From Kiritimatiellia bacterium (lineage in GTDB: Bacteria > Verrucomicrobiota > Kiritimatiellia > RFP12 > UBA1067): 6,076 nt of DNA. Made by a program: the position numbers and the translations under genes. Shown one piece after another: positions 1 through 5,894 of the stretch; positions within the stretch are counted from its first letter, which is position 1; every line of letters begins with the position of its first letter. The DNA lies in contig JAFXEA010000089.1 of NCBI GenBank assembly GCA_017521065.1, positions 1 through 6,076 on the forward strand, read 5' to 3'. The notes below the pieces were generated by a model. The model made no database searches and had not been told where the DNA came from. It saw only the letters and a program-made list of their open reading frames with translations.

Positions 1-1637
1 AAGCGAAGTCCGATGAAGTACACACGGTCGAGGTTTCCGCCTACGACATTGAAATGTGAACCCTTGCCGGTGAAGTTGTCGTTCACGTCGGTCATCAGGC
101 TTTCGATCTCCTTAACCGCAGCGGCGCTTGCAGCATTGAGCGAATCAGGCACATCCTTACCGGCGGCCATATCCTTGAAGTACGCCACAACACAGCGCGT
201 ATATGCACGGAGCGCCCTTCCGCCCTTCACTGCGTTCGAGAACGCACGATGCTGGCGTTCATACTCGTCAGACGAAAGAAGCGGTTTGAGCCGTTCAATC
301 TCCTTGAGACCCTGTTCGGCGGCTGCGAGCCCCGTCTCCTTCTCGGCAAGAATCTGCGCATGGGAAGGAGTCTTCATCCAGTCGAGAATGCTCCAGATGT
401 CCTTTGCGGCGGCAAGATCGGAATTCTCACGGTACACAGAGAATACGCCACCCGCCTTGAGCGTCTTGAAGTCCGGCTTTATGGGGAAGGAATGGAACGT
501 GAGGTTAGAGGCGATATAGTGGATGTTGCGGACCATCTCGAGTTCGCCCTTGATGAGCTTGGCCATATCGGCTGCCGCCTTGCCGAAGCGCTTGCGCGAG
601 TATTCTTCGATGACCTGGTCTGCGGTTGCCTTGCGGTCGCGGATGAATCGCATGTAGGCGTAGAGGTTGACCTCATGGGCCGAATCGAATATGGAGTTGC
701 CGACACGGTCGATGCGGAGCGTGAAGCGGTCCACATCCTCCTCGAACGCGCTGTCCACATATTCACGGATGCGCGAGACCTGTGCGGCGGGAAGATAGCC
801 TGCCCCGAGATACTCGCCGAGAACGTCGCACTCCGCGCCGAGCGTAAGCGGATGGTTCTTCTTCATGAACGGGTTCTTCGCGAGCCACGGAACGAAGTCC
901 GCCTCTGTGACCTTGGTCTCGATCTCGAATCCATGATCACGGGCTGCGCGCACCGCACCACCGATGATATCCTCGTAGTCCTGGGAATTCGAGCCGAATG
1001 AACGCAGGATGAACCGCTTGCCGCGCTTCTCGTGCTCCTCGGCGAAGATGCGCACAAGATGCTCCACGACCTTCTTCGGCGGATAGCGTTTCGGGTTGGA
1101 GTTGTGGATCACGGAGTAGTCCGCTTCGGTGAGGGTGAGCACAACGCCGTCAAGTTCAGGACAGTACTTGAACGTCTCGGAAAGCTTGAAGCGGAGATAG
1201 TCGCGGTACGTGTCGCCGAGAAGGTCGAACTCCCCATCCTCGTCGATGAGCTTGGGAAGGTCCTTGAGAATGCCCTTCGGAATGAAAATCTCACGGTGCC
1301 AGTAGTAGAGAGGCTTGCCTATCGAATGGGCTAGCTTGCATATCTCACGCAGTTCGGAGCGCGCCTTGTGAACTGACGCGGGATCGACGAGCGCATGGGC
1401 GTTTGGATACGGCTCGAGCATGGAGAGTCCGTTTATGCCGCCGTATGCGGAATGACAGTCGCCGCAGGCTTCGAACGAATCGACGCCACCGTATTCCACG
1501 GCCTTCTCCACCACACGCTTCATATAGGCGACATCTATCGCCGTGGGATGCATGATGGACCAAGATATCTCCGGCTTTCCTGCTGCTGTCGAAACTGCGG
1601 CCACAGCCGCACAGAACGCAAATATCGTATTTTTCAT
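1..1637 (-). CDS. Secreted alpha-glucuronidase-like (GH67-like) protein, 3' end outside window
   Basis: The frame is open from ATG at 1637 to the window edge: 545 complete codons with no stop, so the C-terminus is missing. Residues 1-20 form a short Sec signal peptide (basic start, then FAFCAAVAAVSTAAG), implying export. Residues about 25-335 look like a beta/alpha barrel. The stretch around 310-352 (IDRVGNSIFDSAHEVNLYAY, then RDRKATADQVIEEYSRKRFG) resembles the alpha-glucuronidase GH67 pattern of 'N-Y-F/Y-R ... sA-ei ... fG'. An acidic cluster at 171-173 (TEAD) and E269/D271 are candidate active-site positions, but I cannot assign catalytic residues. Residues 340-520 look mostly helical. The likely role is trimming of uronic-acid-bearing polysaccharide outside the cytoplasm; this is inferred from family resemblance. 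It begins 16 bases after the ThyX-like gene and is probably co-transcribed. An AGGG at 1648-1651 is a modest ribosome site, 10 bases from the ATG. Exact family is uncertain; a related uncharacterised barrel family is possible. Confidence 0.7.
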   Translation of the reverse strand, partial: MKNTIFAFCAAVAAVSTAAGKPEISWSIMHPTAIDVAYMKRVVEKAVEYGGVDSFEACGDCHSAYGGINGLSMLEPYPNAHALVDPASVHKARSELREICKLAHSIGKPLYYWHREIFIPKGILKDLPKLIDEDGEFDLLGDTYRDYLRFKLSETFKYCPELDGVVLTLTEADYSVIHNSNPKRYPPKKVVEHLVRIFAEEHEKRGKRFILRSFGSNSQDYEDIIGGAVRAARDHGFEIETKVTEADFVPWLAKNPFMKKNHPLTLGAECDVLGEYLGAGYLPAAQVSRIREYVDSAFEEDVDRFTLRIDRVGNSIFDSAHEVNLYAYMRFIRDRKATADQVIEEYSRKRFGKAAADMAKLIKGELEMVRNIHYIASNLTFHSFPIKPDFKTLKAGGVFSVYRENSDLAAAKDIWSILDWMKTPSHAQILAEKETGLAAAEQGLKEIERLKPLLSSDEYERQHRAFSNAVKGGRALRAYTRCVVAYFKDMAAGKDVPDSLNAASAAAVKEIESLMTDVNDNFTGKGSHFNVVGGNLDRVYFIGLR

Positions 1638-1653
1638 ATTGATTGAGCCCTGT

Positions 1654-2214
1654 TTAGAGAGAACGGTATTTCTTCACAGCCTCTTCGAATGCGGGAGTGT
1701 TGACAAACCCGCAGCATTTGAACTCAGGACAGAATCCACGATACACGCATTCCGGCACGCATGCAGACGCGACCTCGGGTTCCACCTTGGCAATCTCATC
1801 CACGACAAGCCTCCATGCGGCGCGCGTCTCTGGAGAGGCCTGCGAACAAAGCCTGCGGCGGGACATGAATATCACGGTCTGAGCATTGGCAAAGCACTCG
1901 TGCTCAACAGGAGCATCCTGACGCGCACCGGTTCGGTCCTCCCCCGTTCTGTCGGTGCGCTGCGTGGAGACAAAAGGCTCGATCCCGAATTTATGCCTCA
2001 CAAAATGGACCGACACCCAATATGGAAGGTTCGTCCACTTCCAGGAGAAGATGAGCTTTCGGATAGGCGAGTGTTCCGAAAGAAGAATCGTCTTCTTCCA
2101 CTTGGAGGACGGCTCCTTCGTCCCCTCTGGCATGCGGATCGTTGTGCGGGCGGCATCCGCGACACTGCGCCACGAGCCAATCACCTTGAGAAACTTCAAT
2201 GCTGTACTGTTCAT
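1654..2214 (-). CDS. ThyX-superfamily (FAD-dependent thymidylate synthase-like) protein
   Basis: A 186-residue protein read from ATG at 2214. ThyX enzymes make dTMP from dUMP using FAD and methylene-tetrahydrofolate. Visible family marks are EHSPIR at 47-52 (the ThyX His-x-Pro region), FVRHK at 71-75 followed seven residues later by S83, and a C-terminal segment MSRRRLCSQASPETRAAW at 117-134 matching the ThyX helix that ends in a conserved Arg. The signature RHR-x7-S is therefore present as RHK-x7-S, with S83 in the position of the usual active-site serine. The usual N-E-x-S-x-R-Y stretch is replaced by sequence ending TQRTDR. The tail has a cysteine-rich motif (ECVYRGFCPEFKCCG, 155-169) not usual in canonical ThyX, and the protein is shorter than the usual 210-250 residues. 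It resembles the divergent ThyX-like proteins found in phages and anaerobes. Whether it makes dTMP is unproven. An upstream in-frame ATG at 2256 is less likely because it lies before the promoter. Confidence 0.75.
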   Translation of the reverse strand: MNSTALKFLKVIGSWRSVADAARTTIRMPEGTKEPSSKWKKTILLSEHSPIRKLIFSWKWTNLPYWVSVHFVRHKFGIEPFVSTQRTDRTGEDRTGARQDAPVEHECFANAQTVIFMSRRRLCSQASPETRAAWRLVVDEIAKVEPEVASACVPECVYRGFCPEFKCCGFVNTPAFEEAVKKYRSL

Positions 2215-2221
2215 GTCCGCA

Positions 2222-2227
2222 ATTATA
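2222..2227 (-). promoter_or_regulatory. Extended -10 promoter of the ThyX-like gene, probable leaderless transcript
   Basis: The minus strand reads TGGTATAAT, a perfect -10 hexamer with the TGn extension. No good -35 is found at 16-18 bases (the best 17-base candidate, AATGCA, matches TTGACA at only two positions), which an extended -10 can tolerate. Seven bases separate TATAAT from the ATG at 2214, so the predicted start point falls on or next to the initiation codon. There is no room for a ribosome binding site. It lies just after the terminator of the preceding gene. Confidence 0.6.
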
Positions 2228-2274
2228 CCATATGCGGCAATTTTTGCATTCCCCACAGGATTACTCCCGAAATC

Positions 2275-2302
2275 AAAAAAAAATCATTGTGTCCACACAA
2301 CC
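2275..2302 (-). terminator. Rho-independent terminator after the lipoprotein gene
   Basis: On the minus strand, a few bases after the TAG at 2305-2307, a perfect inverted repeat TTGTGT-GG-ACACAA (2287-2300) is followed by TGA and then nine T residues (2275-2283). The stem is short and not very GC-rich, so it may be leaky. Its place between a stop codon and a new promoter supports termination of the upstream four-gene unit. Confidence 0.65.
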
Positions 2303-2304
2303 GT

Positions 2305-4017
2305 CTAGAGTGCCGTACAAAATGGCAGGCTGCTTGTATCTTGAATCCATATAAGTTTGTATGACTGGAGATTTTCAAAGAATAGTTCACACATCCCGGA
2401 TTGCATCTTGAAGAATATCTCTTCACCGGACAGCGGATCGGCCGCCCGGACAGGATTGAACCATTTAGGCATAGGAAGCTTGAAACGGCACCGACTGAGC
2501 GGCTTGACGGAATAGGGACGCATCCTGCCCTTGGTTTTCACATCCAGTCCGACATCATATCTCAGATTGCGGACAAGAAGAAGAACTCCCTCATCGCCAC
2601 ACCAGCTTTCGTATATCTTGATTCGGCTGTCGCGCCGTTCATGGCAGCGCATGGGAATGCTTTTTTCAATAACAGGACGCAACCGGTTGAAATCCGAATT
2701 GAACTTGCGCACCGCATCTGCGAGACCTTGATTTCCAGCAAATGGTTCTGTGCGGCTGTTGAACCAGTGATGAACTCTCATTCCCCGGATGCCTCTCATG
2801 AATGCACACCATGCCAATGTCTCGAACTCCTTTCCGTCAAGCTCCCGTGCCCACCGGAAACGTTCCGGCACCCATATCACCGGGCGCGGCGCGACATTCG
2901 CCACAACATCCGAAATAAATGCATCCTCTTCGTCTATGAACCTCTGAGGAGTCACACCCCAATGCAGCTTGTACGGCTTAGAGATCACGACATCGCCGAT
3001 CTGTGAATAGATGTTCCACACCTCAGGATACAGCCCCGTGCAGAAATCAATGCCGCTAAGCCCATCAGGTACAGACGCATAGCGCTTCATCCGTGCTGCG
3101 ACGGCAGACTGTGCATTCATCCCATGGACACCGGACTTTTTGTCCGAACAGGCGACATCGTACGGAATACGAAAGATGCGCATTGATGGATCGAATCCAT
3201 AAAGTTTACGCTCCCCTTCCTCTAAAGGCTCGGAATCACTCTTGCCGTTCGGTGCCACGGTGCATACGCCAAGCATAGCCCTTATGAACACCGAAGATTT
3301 CACGCCATCAGGAAATTCCAGCTCCACAAACATGCCGTCACCCTCTTTCGGAGGAACCGGAAGCCCCGCCACGACAGCCCCCGGATGCCCGGAAGCTGTC
3401 GCTCCAAGATTGATGAACCTTTCGATTCTCTTTCCGTTCACCGATACCGATACGGGCGGAGCACCCTTGGAATACCGGATAGACATCACGGAACCGTCTC
3501 CAGAAAACGACAAGAATTCGACACGCCGCTTAGGCTTTGAATAGCGCGGTATGTGAACGGACAGACTTTCGCCGCTTGATGTGGTAAGGGCGAGACGGCA
3601 TGGCCTTGACCGTTCCATGAAATTTAACTGGAAGGAAGCATAGCCGCCAGCCTTGATGTCAGGAGACGGATAGAACTGCCACCACCGCACGCCGGCGACA
3701 GACGGAACGGCTGGTCGCCCGACACGTCCGCCGGCCGCGCCACGGCGAAATGCGTCAAGAGCACTCTGCACCGACGGGACGATTTTGGGGAGCACCACCC
3801 CATCCAGCTCTGCCTTCACGAAAGAAACCGGTTCCCGTGTACCGTTACGGACAATAACCTCCACCTTCTCCGCCCCTGCATTGCCAACCGATGCCATATA
3901 CCGCACCGCCGCAACGGAAACGTGATTTGACGTGGCTGAACTCTCAGAAACATTATCACACGTCGTCTGGCATCCTGCCACTATAGCCAAACACAAGAAT
4001 CCATATATCAACCTCAT
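2305..4017 (-). CDS. Lipoprotein with glycoside-hydrolase-like multidomain body
   Basis: A 570-residue protein. The N-terminus MRLIYGFLCLAIVAGC is a lipoprotein signal with lipobox VAGC, so C16 is the predicted lipidated residue and the protein is membrane-anchored outside the cytoplasm. Residues about 33-165 and 166-260 look like two beta-sandwich domains (short alternating strands, e.g. KVEVIVRNGT at 51-60). Residues about 266-455 look like an (alpha/beta) barrel. The segment DGKEFETLAWCAFMRGIRGM (394-413) followed by RVHHW has the look of the late strand seen in GH42-like and related barrel proteins. Residues about 465-555 are beta-rich again, a common C-terminal domain in such enzymes. 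Candidate acids include E332, E385 and E399, but no catalytic pair can be assigned. A GGAAGG site 5 bases before the ATG fixes the start. It follows the membrane gene by 12 bases and has a terminator after it. Substrate is unknown. A damaged second copy of its 5' part lies at the right edge. Confidence 0.7.
   Translation of the reverse strand: MRLIYGFLCLAIVAGCQTTCDNVSESSATSNHVSVAAVRYMASVGNAGAEKVEVIVRNGTREPVSFVKAELDGVVLPKIVPSVQSALDAFRRGAAGGRVGRPAVPSVAGVRWWQFYPSPDIKAGGYASFQLNFMERSRPCRLALTTSSGESLSVHIPRYSKPKRRVEFLSFSGDGSVMSIRYSKGAPPVSVSVNGKRIERFINLGATASGHPGAVVAGLPVPPKEGDGMFVELEFPDGVKSSVFIRAMLGVCTVAPNGKSDSEPLEEGERKLYGFDPSMRIFRIPYDVACSDKKSGVHGMNAQSAVAARMKRYASVPDGLSGIDFCTGLYPEVWNIYSQIGDVVISKPYKLHWGVTPQRFIDEEDAFISDVVANVAPRPVIWVPERFRWARELDGKEFETLAWCAFMRGIRGMRVHHWFNSRTEPFAGNQGLADAVRKFNSDFNRLRPVIEKSIPMRCHERRDSRIKIYESWCGDEGVLLLVRNLRYDVGLDVKTKGRMRPYSVKPLSRCRFKLPMPKWFNPVRAADPLSGEEIFFKMQSGMCELFFENLQSYKLIWIQDTSSLPFCTAL
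3883..4001. repeat. 119-base perfect direct repeat, copy 1 (inside intact lipoprotein gene)
   Basis: These bases are identical to 5958-6076 in the same orientation, at an offset of 2075 bases. They encode the lipoprotein signal and the first residues of the mature protein. Left of 3883 the two copies drop at once to roughly 60% identity with a one-base length difference. On the other side, identity continues to the window edge, so the true repeat may be longer. Confidence 0.95.
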
Positions 4018-4022
4018 AACAC

Positions 4023-4028
4023 CCTTCC
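4023..4028 (-). promoter_or_regulatory. Ribosome binding site of the lipoprotein gene
   Basis: The minus strand reads TAAAGGAAGGGTGTTATG. GGAAGG lies 5 bases before the ATG at 4017 and directly follows the TAA stop of the upstream gene (4030-4032). This supports the start and suggests translational coupling. Confidence 0.7.
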
Positions 4029-4029
4029 T

Positions 4030-4638
4030 TTAACGAATACATTTATCTCCAGAACCTTCTATTTTCTTGAATGAATTATCTTGCATCCACTTATATTGAT
4101 GTCTATGTTCTCCATTAGTGCGCAACATTAAATTAATTGATGGCTCTTTAGAACCATTAGAGCATTCCCAACTAATGCCCACACGTCCGCAATTTAATAG
4201 AATACGATCTTCACCGTTAGCACATCGAACTTGCATCAATAAAAAATCGTTTCTTTTATCTCTGAATCTCAAGAGAAATCCCCTGCGGTCTGACACTCCT
4301 TTCTCTTCATACAATTGAATGCTCTTATTTGTGAAAGAAGGAAACATCTTCAAATTCATCGGCATTTCTAAAGAAAATATTTTTCCTAAATCAGCAATGT
4401 ATCCTGAACATATTTTGGGAAAAACAATCCAATACGCAATCGCCATTACAACCATCAGGGCAATGATTATAACATTCAATGCATATGACACATATAGAAA
4501 ACATTTTCCTATTTTATTTTTGTGGTGACGGGCATCCGGTCTTGGCAATTCAGACGCAGGGATCCTTCTTTCTGACTGCATATGCATATTTGCTACATGT
4601 GGTTTACCATATGAAACGGGACATACTTGACGCACCAT
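4030..4638 (-). CDS. Small single-pass membrane protein, unknown function (candidate immunity or partner protein)
   Basis: A 202-residue protein I do not recognise. Residues 1-45 are polar and basic (RPDARHHKNK just before the membrane), predicted cytoplasmic. Residues about 47-73 form one strong transmembrane segment (LYVSYALNVIIIALMVVMAI core). Residues 74-202 make a soluble domain, predicted outside the cytoplasm by the positive-inside rule, rich in short beta-like strands, ending in KCIR and containing six cysteines. A very strong AGGAGG 5 bases upstream fixes the start at 4638. It starts 14 bases after the preceding membrane gene and ends 12 bases before the lipoprotein gene. Spaced matches to the preceding gene suggest the two are diverged paralogues: F121, then 30 residues on G151, then 17 on INLMLRTNG at 168-176. 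Sampled sequence rows are about 30-42% G+C, well below the flanking glycosidase-like genes. A role as RHS immunity protein is inference from position only. Confidence 0.7.
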   Translation of the reverse strand: MVRQVCPVSYGKPHVANMHMQSERRIPASELPRPDARHHKNKIGKCFLYVSYALNVIIIALMVVMAIAYWIVFPKICSGYIADLGKIFSLEMPMNLKMFPSFTNKSIQLYEEKGVSDRRGFLLRFRDKRNDFLLMQVRCANGEDRILLNCGRVGISWECSNGSKEPSINLMLRTNGEHRHQYKWMQDNSFKKIEGSGDKCIR

Positions 4639-4643
4639 TAATT

Positions 4644-4649
4644 CCTCCT
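4644..4649 (-). promoter_or_regulatory. Strong Shine-Dalgarno of the second membrane gene
   Basis: The minus strand reads TAGGAGAGGAGGAATTAATG. AGGAGG sits 5 bases before the ATG at 4638 and overlaps nothing but the 14-base gap after the TAG stop of the preceding gene. It rules out later in-frame methionines as the main start. Confidence 0.75.
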
Positions 4650-4652
4650 CTC

Positions 4653-5108
4653 CTATTGCATTATGACCTTGGTATCAGTTAATGGCACAAAAAAACCATT
4701 CTCATCGCTTTCCAATAAGATATGACCGCTTGAAAACATATCGCCAGAACCATGCCGGCGCAATAACAATCGGATCGGGGAGATCGGATCATTTTTCAGG
4801 AAAAAAGTTGCAATTAATGCACCCGACTCCAACAACAAGACATCCTGCTTATCTATGTGATATTTACAAAAGGAAGAATCGACGTTTTCCCGTTTTACTT
4901 TAAAAATAAAAGAAGTCGCATTGGGCTCAGACACCATTATTAAGGCATCTTCAGATGCATATTTAACGCTCAAAGAATCAGCGATTTCCGATTCAGATGA
5001 CGCAGATCTTTTATTAGCAATAATCAATGCTATAGCAATGGATCCAATGGATATTATATTTACCATCACTGAAAAAATCGACATCCCTTTTTTTAATATT
5101 TTTTTCAT
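4653..5108 (-). CDS. Small single-pass membrane protein, unknown function (candidate immunity or partner protein)
   Basis: A 151-residue protein I do not recognise. The basic start MKKILKKG is followed by one hydrophobic segment at about 10-31 (IFSVMVNIISIGSIAIALII), either a membrane anchor or an uncleaved signal. The remaining 120 residues form a soluble domain, predicted outside the cytoplasm. I chose ATG at 5108 over an in-frame ATG at 5156. It starts one base after the TGA of the RHS fragment (5110-5112), has GGGAAG four bases upstream, and gives a normal basic-then-hydrophobic N-terminus; the longer form would overlap the RHS gene by 47 bases. Spaced matches to the next gene (F67, then 29 residues on G96, then 16 on IRLLLRRHG at 112-120) suggest paralogy. 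Two A7 runs occur in the first eight codons. Position right behind an RHS tip makes immunity a fair guess, but no immunity family is recognised. Confidence 0.7.
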   Translation of the reverse strand: MKKILKKGMSIFSVMVNIISIGSIAIALIIANKRSASSESEIADSLSVKYASEDALIMVSEPNATSFIFKVKRENVDSSFCKYHIDKQDVLLLESGALIATFFLKNDPISPIRLLLRRHGSGDMFSSGHILLESDENGFFVPLTDTKVIMQ

Positions 5109-5109
5109 T

Positions 5110-5733
5110 TCACTTCCCACCCCTAACTCTTTTTTTCTTACTGGTGGCATCTCCATTTACTATATTGTTTATTGCTTGCTGAATTGCACTAACTTGCCTT
5201 TCTAATTCCTTTATCCTATTCTCTAATTCAGGATTGGGACATTGCTCATATTCAGCCTGTAACAAGGTTATTTGCAGCGTAAGTTGATAACGCGTAGCAA
5301 CTAATTTTGCCATTCCCAACGATTCCAATCCTGATGCGGCCTCTGCCGTTCCACTTGGTGCCGCTGGTCCAATTAAGGTCATAATCCATTCCCCAACCGA
5401 TGCACATCCCAGAAAATCTATATCGAATGAATTATTTGACAAATATAAATATAGGTTAACACCCCCATCTTCCTCAATCGCATCTCTGTTTATCCATCTA
5501 CCACACCACGGATTATACTTGCGAAGCTGATACTCCAGCATGCCCGTCTTGTGGCAAAGCGGCTTTGTGCTGAAACGATGGGTGAAATCGTCAGAGCCGG
5601 TCTTTATCAGTTCTCGACCAAAGGCTGAATAGTCGCAGTGAGAAAGAATCTCTCCGCCACCACTGACATATTCCGTTATGTTGCCGTTTGCGTCATAGGC
5701 GCAGGTGACGACAGATCCAGCAATCGGCCCCAT
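5110..5733 (-). CDS. Orphan RHS C-terminal fragment with variable tip of unknown function
   Basis: A 207-residue protein. Residues 13-109 are the end of an RHS core: CAYDANGNITEYV (11-23), DYSAFGREL (34-42), HRFSTKP (52-58), then GRWINRD (78-84) and GGVNLYLYLSNN (90-101). Full RHS proteins have a shell of over a thousand residues before this; here an in-frame stop at 5767-5769 lies 11 codons before the ATG, so the N-terminal shell is absent. The core normally ends in a DPxG-type self-cleavage motif; here it reads DIDFLG (104-109), lacking the proline. Residues 110-207 are the tip: a small-residue-rich stretch (121-134), then a helical, probably coiled-coil part (about 143-192, including ELENRIKELERQVSAIQQAI) and a basic end KKKRVRGGK. 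No known toxin motif is visible. GGGAGG 7 bases upstream supports translation. It may be a displaced tip cassette kept for recombination, a small secreted effector using another carrier, or a relic. Confidence 0.75.
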   Translation of the reverse strand: MGPIAGSVVTCAYDANGNITEYVSGGGEILSHCDYSAFGRELIKTGSDDFTHRFSTKPLCHKTGMLEYQLRKYNPWCGRWINRDAIEEDGGVNLYLYLSNNSFDIDFLGCASVGEWIMTLIGPAAPSGTAEAASGLESLGMAKLVATRYQLTLQITLLQAEYEQCPNPELENRIKELERQVSAIQQAINNIVNGDATSKKKRVRGGK

Positions 5734-5740
5734 CGCCTCG

Positions 5741-5746
5741 CCTCCC
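5741..5746 (-). promoter_or_regulatory. Ribosome binding site of the RHS fragment
   Basis: The minus strand has AAGGGAGG, with the GGGAGG core 7 bases before the ATG at 5733. No ATG, GTG or TTG occurs in frame between the upstream stop (5767-5769) and this ATG, so this is the only possible start for the fragment. Confidence 0.55.
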
Positions 5747-5786
5747 TTGCGGATCGAAATGCGCCGTCAGGCACAGTTCGACCTCC

Positions 5787-5801
5787 CTTTCTTGGAGAAA
5801 G
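5787..5801 (-). promoter_or_regulatory. Short hairpin in the leader of the RHS unit
   Basis: The minus strand reads CTTTCT-CCA-AGAAAG, a 6-base perfect inverted repeat with a 3-base loop, inside the predicted leader between the promoter and the RHS fragment. No T-tract follows, so it is not a simple terminator. Any regulatory effect is a guess. Confidence 0.25.
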
Positions 5802-5827
5802 AAAAGTTCCTGCAATTTATGGCCAGT

Positions 5828-5840
5828 TCATGAAACATGA
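5828..5840. promoter_or_regulatory. Small inverted repeat just downstream of the predicted start point
   Basis: TCATG-AAA-CATGA on the plus strand (TCATG-TTT-CATGA on the minus strand) is a perfect 5-base inverted repeat. It sits about +3 to +15 relative to the start point predicted from the -10 at 5850-5855, a place where an operator could act. A chance occurrence is quite possible at this size. Confidence 0.2.
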
Positions 5841-5849
5841 TCACCCGAA

Positions 5850-5855
5850 ATTATA
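5850..5855 (-). promoter_or_regulatory. Extended -10 promoter for the RHS/membrane/lipoprotein unit
   Basis: The minus strand reads TGTTATAAT: a perfect TATAAT with a TGn extension, the same form as the promoter at 2222-2227. No convincing -35 is seen at 15-18 bases. It would give a leader of about 110 bases before the RHS fragment. With gaps of only 1, 14 and 12 bases downstream, it probably drives all four genes to the terminator at 2275-2302. Confidence 0.5.
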
Positions 5856-5894
5856 ACACAATCCAATAAACCGACAGCTTCGACAGTTACGATA

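Larger units (their letters stand above)
4030..5480. other. AT-rich island covering the RHS tip and two membrane genes
   Basis: Hand counts of single 60-base rows give about 30-45% G+C here (18/60 at 5161, 18/60 at 4321, 20/60 at 4201, 27/60 at 5281), against 34/60 at 601 and 38/60 at 3361 in the glycosidase-like genes. The change falls within the RHS core near GGVNLYLYLSNN, where codons switch to A/T endings. This is the usual place where RHS tips are exchanged, and it points to separate origin of the tip and the genes behind it. Confidence 0.6.
5734..5894. other. Intergenic scar between lipoprotein relic and RHS fragment
   Basis: No gene is supportable here. The stretch holds the predicted promoter, a small inverted repeat, a short leader hairpin and the ribosome site of the RHS fragment. 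None of the three minus-strand frames upstream of the RHS start gives recognisable RHS core sequence, so the loss of the RHS shell is not explained by a nearby frameshift. Confidence 0.5.

Noticed and set aside
249..1001. Long plus-strand open frame opposite the glucuronidase-like gene
   Set aside because: It is a shadow of the continuous minus-strand coding frame, which has a signal peptide and family-like motifs; the plus-strand protein is rich in unusual Arg/Leu runs and has no ribosome site.
1543..2364. Plus-strand 273-codon frame opposite the ThyX-like gene
   Set aside because: The minus strand carries clear ThyX motifs in the same place, and this frame crosses the terminator and promoter region.
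5109..5156. Longer start for the first membrane gene at 5156
   Set aside because: It overlaps the end of the RHS frame by 47 bases, lacks a better ribosome site, and puts a non-hydrophobic 16-residue extension before a normal basic/hydrophobic N-terminus.
5787..5801. Leader hairpin as a terminator
   Set aside because: No T-tract follows and the stem has only six mostly A/T pairs.
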